Part shown: positions 26,790-34,274 of the stretch, piece by piece
Layout: each line of letters begins with the position of its first letter
Position numbering within the stretch: the stretch's first letter is position 1
From: Methanobacteriota archaeon
GTDB taxonomy: Archaea; Thermoplasmatota; Poseidoniia; Poseidoniales; Poseidoniaceae
Direction of reading: 5' to 3'
Length of the DNA: 34,274 nucleotides
Assembly: GCA_002726395.1 (NCBI GenBank)
Contig: PBTA01000066.1
Coordinates: forward strand, 18,166-52,439
The notes under the pieces: model-generated
What the model was told of the DNA's origin: nothing
Seen by the model: only the letters and a program-made list of their open reading frames with translations
Database searches by the model: none
Position numbers and translations under genes: made by a program

Positions 26790-27256
26790 AAACTAAACTT
26801 TCGAAAACCGAGGACATCAGTGGTGCAGCCACTGAACTAGGATACATCTTCACTTTCTTACTTGGAGTAATGTTGTTATCTGTATTTAGTATTTGGACAT
26901 GGGATATTGAAACTGCAACCCGGGATAGATGGAATGAACAGGCCGTCAAAATGAATTTAGACGATATTGCTGATGCCATTGAACGAGCTGATGAAGCTAG
27001 TAGGCTTGGCGATATTGAATATACCGAATCCGTATGGTGGAGAGCTACTGAGGCTGACGAAAATTTGTTTACCTTACAATTGTCTGATAATTACTTAATT
27101 TTAGTTGATGAAGGAGGTCCACTAGATACGCAAGTCTACGTTTCAGGGGCAGGTGCAGGTGGGCATAGTGGAACTGTTAATTTATCTGGAGCCCAAATGG
27201 TTTGGATATGTCACAAAGATGGTGTTACAAGTATTGAGGTCGATAGACCCCAATAA
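26786..27256 (+). CDS. Small pilin-like protein
   Basis: MKTKLSKTEDISGAATELGYIFTFLLGVMLLSVFSIWTWDIE; ATGA overlap with the upstream gene (26786-26789). Resembles minor pilin-like proteins found next to archaeal pilins. Confidence 0.7.
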   Translation: MKTKLSKTEDISGAATELGYIFTFLLGVMLLSVFSIWTWDIETATRDRWNEQAVKMNLDDIADAIERADEASRLGDIEYTESVWWRATEADENLFTLQLSDNYLILVDEGGPLDTQVYVSGAGAGGHSGTVNLSGAQMVWICHKDGVTSIEVDRPQ

Positions 27257-29785
27257 TCATCTTCCCATGACAGCATTGTGTACTTTTGTTTGAACCTCTC
27301 TCATACGAGATTTGGCTCCAAGTTCACGAAATACTGCTAGAGCTCTTTGCAAATATTCCATTCTTCGTGATTTATCGGGTGCAACGCTACCCAAACGAAT
27401 CAACAACTCCCCAATTTGCATCCTAAGATCATTAGCCTCTGCAATGATTAGGGCTTCTCTGAAATGTTCCATCGCTTCATCATTTTTACCCGAATCTTGT
27501 AGGACTTCGCCAAGTAAGATAGTTATGTCTACCATTGCTAAAATATCTCCCTCTTCGTTCATGGCATCCAATGCTTGAGAATAATGATGGGATGCGACAT
27601 CTAGGTCACCAACCTTGGCGTAGTAACGCCCTAGTACTGCTTGTGCTCTAGCATGTAGTTGCTTATCATTTGATTTTTCTGTTTTATCAAACGCCGTTAA
27701 AGCATGGTCTCTCGCTCGGTCTATTTCCCCTAAATCCATCAAAGAACGAGCAAGAATTAATTGTGAACTTATCAGTTCTGAATCCTCATTTTCTTCTAAT
27801 ATTCGCTCTACCTGACTATAGGATTCTATCGCTTTAGAATTATCATTTTTTCTTCTTAACAAATAGCCCATATTATTGTAGCTTCTAGCAGCTCCAACAG
27901 CATCCTTTAGTTTGATAAATATCTCAAGAGCCTCCTTATGCATGGCTAGAGATTCATCTAAACTTCCTTGCTTTAGGGATATATCAGCCAATGCAGACAA
28001 TGCTTCTGCTAAAATAGAATTATTTTTGCTGTTGGCCGCTTGTTCTTGCGCTGCAACGAAGGCCTCTTTGGCCTCCTCAAACCGACCTAGAAGGGACAAA
28101 ATCTCTCCTTTGAATTGTAATATTTTTGCCAACATCTCTTGAGAGATATCTGCTATATTCATTGACTCAATCAAACCGAGTAATTCCATATGCCCTTGGG
28201 AAATTAGTACTCGACCATTATCAATAATCATATCCGCAGCATCAACCATGTTATCAGAACTTAGTAAGTGAAAAATCAACTCAATGGTAAAACCAGGAGT
28301 CTGACTTGATTTTTTGTACCAGTTACTGCATTTTGCATGCAGTTCGAATTTTGTCTGATCATCTATACTCCTCAACAAGAATTCCCTTATCAAATCGTGA
28401 ACATCATAAATCTCAGAGTCAACCTGTCTTGCAAGACCTTGCTCGACAAGTGAATCCAAGGTATCAATGTTTAACTGCTGCTCAGATAAGGCATCAATCG
28501 AAACTGGTTCTCTAAAAATCGATAATGCAGATAAGACTCTTTTCTGTTCTGCACTGAGTTTTGAGAATATTTCTACTGTAACATAATTTTCCAATGTTTC
28601 ATGAAAAGCTGTAGCAGATGCACCCCGATTGATTAACTCTAATACTAGTGGGTGACCACGGGAGATACCATGGATGTATAGCCATTGTTCATCTTGTAAA
28701 TCGGTGAAACTGCTTAACAACTTTCTACCTGAATTGGAATCTAATCCATCTAAGGGTAAAACTAAACTTGCAATTCTGCCCTCTGCATCTTTTGAAGGGA
28801 CCACTGGCTTGAAAGAGCGAGAAAACAATACGAGACCTATTTTTTCCTCACTGCCAAGTAAACCAAGGGCCATTGCTTGGAAAATTTGGTGAAGAGTTGA
28901 ATCTGAAACTTTGTGGAAATCGTCCACAACAATTAGCGTTGGCGTGCCTTCTAGAGCATCTATTAACAGATTTGCTGCCTCTGCTGGTTTTGGAACTGGT
29001 GTTGTCGCAATATAATCAGCAAATGTAGAGTCTCCGATATTAGCCAGCCATTCACCAACGGACTCTAGAAAAGACCGAGAACCTTCCCAATCTTGGCACC
29101 TGTGGTAGAGAAGGTTTCGTCTGTGCATAAATCTTTCAATCAATTTACTGGCCATTGTTGTTTTACCAATACCCGCAATACCTGGCACAAGTAGAGTTGT
29201 TGCTCTTGCTTCAAGCAGGTTAAACATGTTGTCAAGTTCGTTTTCACGCCCATAAAAATGTCTTAATCTAGGTAAATCACCAAGAGAAGTGACCAGTTGT
29301 TTCTCGACATGTTTTGATAAATCACGCTCAATCAAATCAGCAGATAACGTCCTTGAATCTATTATGCAATTATCATCCATATATCGGATTATATCAACTG
29401 ACCTCATACTAAATGGCAAAATGGTATTTATTTCTCCCAATGTGGTAGATTCTATTTTACCTTCTTCCAAGATACAGCGTAATGAAAATGAACGTAACTC
29501 GTTCCAAGTATCCTCTGCCAATGTTTTCCCCGATTCCGTCAAAAAGTATGCCTTTCGTTTTCTTGACACTCCTTTCACGTGGGCTTGTCTTTCAATAAGT
29601 AGACCTTGGTCTTTCAAACCTGCAATCGCTCTAGGCACATTTGAGCGCGCAATTGCTACGGCATTTGCAATACCCATTTGTGATAATGAAAACGGTACTT
29701 CTACGCTATTTTTGTAGTCCGAATAATCCAATAGGTGTAGCAAAATCCGTTCTTGCACACCGGGTTTGGTACTTGCCATGATCAA
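27257..29785 (-). CDS. wHTH - STAND/AAA ATPase - TPR protein (MalT/NB-ARC-like signal transducer)
   Basis: N-terminal winged-helix (GIANAVAIARSNVPRAIAGLKDQGLLIERQAHVKGVSRKRKAYFLTESGK); Walker A LLVPGIAGIGKTTMASKL; Walker B TLIVVDDFHKV; C-terminal TPRs (ARSYNNMGYLLRRKNDNSKAIESYSQVERIL...). The likely start is the ATG at 29779 (MASTKPG). Confidence 0.87.
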   Translation of the reverse strand: MIMASTKPGVQERILLHLLDYSDYKNSVEVPFSLSQMGIANAVAIARSNVPRAIAGLKDQGLLIERQAHVKGVSRKRKAYFLTESGKTLAEDTWNELRSFSLRCILEEGKIESTTLGEINTILPFSMRSVDIIRYMDDNCIIDSRTLSADLIERDLSKHVEKQLVTSLGDLPRLRHFYGRENELDNMFNLLEARATTLLVPGIAGIGKTTMASKLIERFMHRRNLLYHRCQDWEGSRSFLESVGEWLANIGDSTFADYIATTPVPKPAEAANLLIDALEGTPTLIVVDDFHKVSDSTLHQIFQAMALGLLGSEEKIGLVLFSRSFKPVVPSKDAEGRIASLVLPLDGLDSNSGRKLLSSFTDLQDEQWLYIHGISRGHPLVLELINRGASATAFHETLENYVTVEIFSKLSAEQKRVLSALSIFREPVSIDALSEQQLNIDTLDSLVEQGLARQVDSEIYDVHDLIREFLLRSIDDQTKFELHAKCSNWYKKSSQTPGFTIELIFHLLSSDNMVDAADMIIDNGRVLISQGHMELLGLIESMNIADISQEMLAKILQFKGEILSLLGRFEEAKEAFVAAQEQAANSKNNSILAEALSALADISLKQGSLDESLAMHKEALEIFIKLKDAVGAARSYNNMGYLLRRKNDNSKAIESYSQVERILEENEDSELISSQLILARSLMDLGEIDRARDHALTAFDKTEKSNDKQLHARAQAVLGRYYAKVGDLDVASHHYSQALDAMNEEGDILAMVDITILLGEVLQDSGKNDEAMEHFREALIIAEANDLRMQIGELLIRLGSVAPDKSRRMEYLQRALAVFRELGAKSRMREVQTKVHNAVMGR

Positions 29786-29793
29786 TCACCTAA

Positions 29794-32700
29794 TCATTGG
29801 TTCTTGTTTACATAATCTGGATCTGGCACCCATTGATTTTGTTCAGCATTCCACAACCATCCTGGATGTTGGGATGTTTGTTGGGGTACTGCCGCTTCTT
29901 GTTGGGCTGGCTGAACAACTGCTTGCTGTTGGTTTGCAGTTTCGGGTTGAACTATCGATGGAACTGGTTTTGCTTTGGCCCATGCATACGGATCTTCTGC
30001 AGTCTGTTGCAAGCCAGTCAAATCCTCTTCATCTTCATATTCTTCAAAGGTAAAGAAGAACATACCAACTGCAACTAGAGCGATTATTATGACAATTCCA
30101 ATTATTATGTACAACAATAAATTGTTACTATCTTCTGCAGACTTGGTTGTTACAGCAAATTGTGCATCACTGCCAGTTTCATCAGAGAATATTTGGCCAT
30201 CCATTTCGAACACTATATCGCGATTGTCCTTTGAACCAAGTTGACTAGCGCTAATTTCCATACTCCAAGTTCCGTCACCTAATACTCTAGTCGAGTTAAT
30301 CATTTGACCAGATTTCGAATCAAATCTAGCCTTTACTAGGCTATCAGGCAAACCTTGCCCAGAAAACACCGCCGGATTAGAATCTGAAATCACACCACTA
30401 TTATCTCGCACTACCTCGAATGACACTTGCTTGACCAAGACATTCACTGAACGGGAAACTTCCCAAAGGTCACTACCGTCTGTAGCAATAAATTTTAGTC
30501 CAACAAGTGACCAAGATTCGAGACTATCGGATCTAGTAGTTGGTGGATTGTAGGTTGCAATACCTTCAGATGATATAGACATGTAGTCATAATACAAATC
30601 ATCGGTTGACACACTAGGATCGTTGTAAACATTAAACCGCAATAAGCCGCCCTCAGGGTCGTTAAAGTAAGAATTCAAATCAAACACAGCTCCACTACCA
30701 CAACTGTCAAGGCTCTTAGAATTAGCATCACAGTAAATTACTACTGTATTTGCCCATCCGTCTGGAGTAAAAGTTGGAGGGGAATTATCTACTGAATTAT
30801 CAATGGTGATAAATCTAGATTCTTCTATTGAATAAGACTCACCATCAAATGACCTGACAACAACCTCATACATTGAGTTATGAGGCACATTGTTAGTTTT
30901 CCATACCGAGTTACTATTCCATGAAGTATTGAATTCACCACTTTGAATTTGGTCTTGGGTAATAGTTATGGTATTTGCCGCAGAGCCACTATCCCTACCA
31001 TTTTTGTAGATATCTATGTCAACTCTGGTAATTAGTCCATCATTATCCCAAACATAACCAGAGATTGAGGTAGATTCACTACCCCTGACTACAGCGTTAT
31101 CCAATGGATAATCCAATGCGATATTGGGCTGAGCGTTTTCATTAATTATTTTCAAGTTTAAAGTCACCACATCGCAGGTATCGTCGGTAGTATCATCTTT
31201 ACAAAAGTCACTATCTGCTGCCCAAATTCTAAAGGTATAATCACCAGTTGCATAAGTAAGGTAATTCCAATCATATTGCCATGCTGAGAGTGTCTCACCA
31301 ACTGATGGTGTCAAGGCAAACTTTGAGGTAAATTGAGGATTTGAGTCCTCAGTTAATTCGAACCATATTTCCTTTATGTCGTTACCATTGACACCAAAGT
31401 ATGGATCGCTAGCAGTACCGCTAAAGGACACAACTGGTCCTTTTGGGGAATTCGAATTATGTTCTGAATCTTGAGCAGGCGTATTCAGGACTATTGAAGG
31501 TGCTTCGAGGTTGAGTTTGTACCGCTTAACAGTAACCGGTGAATAATCCAAACCATCATATGAGCGTACTCTAAAAGTCACATCCCCTTCACCTTCAGGA
31601 TGATTAGACATATCATATTCAAATGCCCAAGTACTAAACGGATAGGAACCTTGAGTAATTTGTCCCCCTGAATTCGAAGTATCTACAGCAGACACCCAAA
31701 CTTCTGAACCTGGAGGTTGAATTTGGACATCTTCAACGATGCCAAACTGTTCTTGCTGAGCGATTATATCACTAGCATAAGGTGGTGCTTCACCATCCCA
31801 AGCAGTACCTGACAGGGTAACAATACGAGCAAAAGACGTCAACTCTGGTTGTTCAACTGTAACACTTGGAGCCATATTCACTAGATTGATTATATCATCA
31901 ACTGGTCCATTAAGAACAAAGTCATATTCCATGATTCCTTTGCCGAATTTATACGCTTCAACACTATACTCTGGTATCTCACGGCCATTTACACAGTCAG
32001 GGTCATTTTCATCTGTCAATGTATCACCGTCATTGTCATATCCATCTGAACAGGTATTTTCATCCAAGGTTTCAGTTATCGCTGGTGGGCCAGGACTAAT
32101 TATGACATCAACACCTTGTTCTCCGACGACGTTATTCCAATTTCGATCCAAATAAAAGTCGCTTGGAAGCGTAACCTCTGGAGTATAACCAAATTGGTCA
32201 GTGGTAAGAGTATAGAGTGGCAGGCCAGTTGATTCTTTGATGATGACTGTGGCACCATCGACGTTAATGTTAGATGCCTTTACTTGGAAACGGACTAATT
32301 CGCCCTCTCGCACTTGAGATCCCCATGGTGAATTTTGATTTTGGACGTGAATTTTGGTATTATCAAAATTTTGTAAACCAGCATATGATAACACTGTAGA
32401 ATTGTTGACCAAGTCTAATGACATAGGCATTTCTGCTGGGGGCATATTTGCTGTATTTGGTACTTTCAAACATTCATTTTGTACTGATGGACATTCTGAA
32501 CCAAGCCACTGTAATTGAATCGGATGAATTTCGTTACCACCAGCATCAGGAATATATTCTGATTGAATAGTAACCCTAGATTCAGTTATGTTGTATACTT
32601 GGGTTGCATTGGTGAAGGTGTTACCTGAAAAATATCCGATTGAACCATATTTGTTACCATAATTATCATCATGGTGAGATATATTGACCGCAAAACTGTC

Positions 32701-34194
32701 CGTTTGCATGTTATTATTCTGCACGTTTACAATACTGCCTTTAATTCGTAATGCATCTCCAACATTATTCTTCACTGTATTGTTGTACAAGGTTGCAGAT
32801 GCCCTAAAGATATGAATTGCCGGACATTGGAAATCTCCACCATACATCTTGACAGAATTACACGTTGCTGCGTTATTTTCAATTACATTGTCAGCCATGT
32901 ATAGCCTTGATTCTGTTGGTGCAACAGAAGGCCACCCTGAATCTTGGTAATGATATTCACCGTGAACAACTGGCTCTTTTCCAACATCAGTAATTGTATT
33001 ACCAATTGCAGTTACATCAGAGGTACCATAAATCCAAAGTCCATTGAAGCCACCAATTGGCCCAATGATATTATCTTGGAGATCAACAATAGAAGAACGG
33101 ATTGCAATACCTGAAGCTTGTTCTGCCCCGGAAATCGTATTTCTGTAGGCTGAAACTCTTGCTTGGTCATAAGCTGTTATTCCAGCACCATCAGTAGTTG
33201 TAAGAATATTATCATTAACATCCAATGTATGCTTTATTGAACCTGTTTGCTTGAAACCTTTAGTATCAATTGCTGCACAGTTTACCGTAATATCTGAGTT
33301 CAGCACTCCTCCTGAAGACTGGGACAAGAACACACCGTAACCATTATCCGATATTGTTACGTCCTCAACAGATAGATACGAATTATCTGCATAAATCATG
33401 GATATACCTGAACCGCTGTTTCCACAACTCCCCTCGGCATCTCCAGTAAAAGTAGAGGTGGTAATACGCAGCGGATCATTGATTCCAGCACCGGCGCCGT
33501 AAGCAGATATCGCCGCTCTTTTGCCAATTGCATACGCATCATTACCAAGCGTGAAGGTTGAACCTGTAATTGTTGGATCTGCAAGATTAGTCAAAAATAT
33601 GTTCGATGAATTGGTATTGGTGAATACTAAGCCGTTTGCGTTGGTTCTAGGACCATCAAATACCAATGCTGCATATCTAGCGGCAGCATTACCGCCGATG
33701 TTTAAAATCAGTTCATACCCATAAGCATTTTCAAATTCTACAAAATTGAAACCTGTCTTAGCCTCATCTATGGTATTTCTGATTACAATTCCTGAGCCAC
33801 AAGCAGCATCAATACTTCCTGCACATGGCCCTCTAACAGTATAATCAGTCGGCAAACTCCATGCAAACTTAACTGCATTAGATGCAGTGCCATCAGATGG
33901 TGCACCACAATAAGCTGCTGCAACACATATCGCTCCTCTAACATCGATATGTTTACCGAATGGAATATTGATTGTCGTGCCGGCATTAACCACTAGACTT
34001 GCACCTGGTGCGACTGTTACATTGTCGGTTAATGTGTGAGTACCAGTCCAAGTTTCTTGACCATTCAGTAAGCCAGTCGTTGTCTGATTAATTCCTGCAG
34101 CAGAAACGGCGGGTATAGAAATCATTGAAAGGGCAACTGAAAAGAACAACAAACCAATCATTGTGATACTTTTTTTCTTTAAATTTGAAGACAT
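29794..34194 (-). CDS. Giant surface protein: signal peptide, right-handed beta-helix, Ig/cadherin-like domains, C-terminal TM, cytosolic tail with WW-like motif
   Basis: 1466 aa; N-terminal signal; beta-helix-like repeats (AISAYGAGAGINDPLRITTSTFTG...); CSDGYDNDGDTLTDENDPDC motif; TM LLLYIIIGIVIIIALVAVGMFFF; tail ending HPGWLWNAEQNQWVPDPDYVNKNQ. SD-like GAGGAG upstream. Confidence 0.82.
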   Translation of the reverse strand: MSSNLKKKSITMIGLLFFSVALSMISIPAVSAAGINQTTTGLLNGQETWTGTHTLTDNVTVAPGASLVVNAGTTINIPFGKHIDVRGAICVAAAYCGAPSDGTASNAVKFAWSLPTDYTVRGPCAGSIDAACGSGIVIRNTIDEAKTGFNFVEFENAYGYELILNIGGNAAARYAALVFDGPRTNANGLVFTNTNSSNIFLTNLADPTITGSTFTLGNDAYAIGKRAAISAYGAGAGINDPLRITTSTFTGDAEGSCGNSGSGISMIYADNSYLSVEDVTISDNGYGVFLSQSSGGVLNSDITVNCAAIDTKGFKQTGSIKHTLDVNDNILTTTDGAGITAYDQARVSAYRNTISGAEQASGIAIRSSIVDLQDNIIGPIGGFNGLWIYGTSDVTAIGNTITDVGKEPVVHGEYHYQDSGWPSVAPTESRLYMADNVIENNAATCNSVKMYGGDFQCPAIHIFRASATLYNNTVKNNVGDALRIKGSIVNVQNNNMQTDSFAVNISHHDDNYGNKYGSIGYFSGNTFTNATQVYNITESRVTIQSEYIPDAGGNEIHPIQLQWLGSECPSVQNECLKVPNTANMPPAEMPMSLDLVNNSTVLSYAGLQNFDNTKIHVQNQNSPWGSQVREGELVRFQVKASNINVDGATVIIKESTGLPLYTLTTDQFGYTPEVTLPSDFYLDRNWNNVVGEQGVDVIISPGPPAITETLDENTCSDGYDNDGDTLTDENDPDCVNGREIPEYSVEAYKFGKGIMEYDFVLNGPVDDIINLVNMAPSVTVEQPELTSFARIVTLSGTAWDGEAPPYASDIIAQQEQFGIVEDVQIQPPGSEVWVSAVDTSNSGGQITQGSYPFSTWAFEYDMSNHPEGEGDVTFRVRSYDGLDYSPVTVKRYKLNLEAPSIVLNTPAQDSEHNSNSPKGPVVSFSGTASDPYFGVNGNDIKEIWFELTEDSNPQFTSKFALTPSVGETLSAWQYDWNYLTYATGDYTFRIWAADSDFCKDDTTDDTCDVVTLNLKIINENAQPNIALDYPLDNAVVRGSESTSISGYVWDNDGLITRVDIDIYKNGRDSGSAANTITITQDQIQSGEFNTSWNSNSVWKTNNVPHNSMYEVVVRSFDGESYSIEESRFITIDNSVDNSPPTFTPDGWANTVVIYCDANSKSLDSCGSGAVFDLNSYFNDPEGGLLRFNVYNDPSVSTDDLYYDYMSISSEGIATYNPPTTRSDSLESWSLVGLKFIATDGSDLWEVSRSVNVLVKQVSFEVVRDNSGVISDSNPAVFSGQGLPDSLVKARFDSKSGQMINSTRVLGDGTWSMEISASQLGSKDNRDIVFEMDGQIFSDETGSDAQFAVTTKSAEDSNNLLLYIIIGIVIIIALVAVGMFFFTFEEYEDEEDLTGLQQTAEDPYAWAKAKPVPSIVQPETANQQQAVVQPAQQEAAVPQQTSQHPGWLWNAEQNQWVPDPDYVNKNQ

Positions 34195-34274
34195 GAAAAC
34201 TCCTCTAACTTACCCTACGCTGGCAAGCAATATAATACTGCTCTAATGTTGAGGATTTTTATAATATCAAAATC

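Noticed and set aside
27238-27249. GGTC-GATA-GACC near the stop of the small pilin-like gene
   Set aside because: Only a 4-bp stem; too weak to support as a terminator.
27312-29717. Several plus-strand ORFs over the STAND gene
   Set aside because: Shadow ORFs opposite a strongly supported 842-aa protein.
29797-30244. Plus-strand ORFs opposite the C-terminal tail of the giant surface protein
   Set aside because: Hydrophobic/Trp-rich appearance is the reverse complement of the Gln/Pro-rich tail and TM codons; no supporting start signal.
1-34274. Search by eye for tRNA, rRNA, transposase, integrase or prophage genes
   Set aside because: No convincing cloverleaf, rRNA signature or mobile-element protein motif was seen; a tRNAscan/Infernal run would be needed to exclude small RNAs.

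Overview
The window is a compact, AT-rich archaeal chromosomal segment. The gene content (archaeal-type GluRS, archaeal-type S15 followed by a RecJ/Cdc45-like gene, archaeosine synthase ArcS, a UPF0201 protein, archaeal type IV pilin-like proteins, giant Ca-repeat surface proteins) suggests a marine Thermoplasmatota/Poseidoniales (MGII)-like genome; this lineage call is inference. The left third is mostly informational: gltX (5'-truncated by the window edge), a CBS-domain protein, a RecJ-like protein lacking DHH residues, rpsO and arcS. The middle holds dnaJ, a membrane zinc-ribbon protein, a GT2 glycosyltransferase, a UPF0201 protein, a pyroglutamyl-peptidase/NUDIX fusion and a zincin-like lipoprotein. 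The right half (about 16-34 kb) is dominated by surface biology: a 1930-aa Ca-binding-repeat protein, a YycJ-like metallo-beta-lactamase-fold hydrolase, three pilin-like genes joined by ATGA overlaps, a wHTH-STAND-TPR protein, and a 1466-aa beta-helix surface protein with a cytosolic WW-like tail. I saw no tRNA, rRNA, CRISPR or transposase. The least expected signal is a set of short perfect or near-perfect inverted repeats placed on stop codons, start codons and convergent gene junctions. The clearest cases are two tandem palindromes filling the 29-nt gap before the pilin operon, and a 10-bp-arm hairpin across the overlapping 3' ends of two convergent genes.
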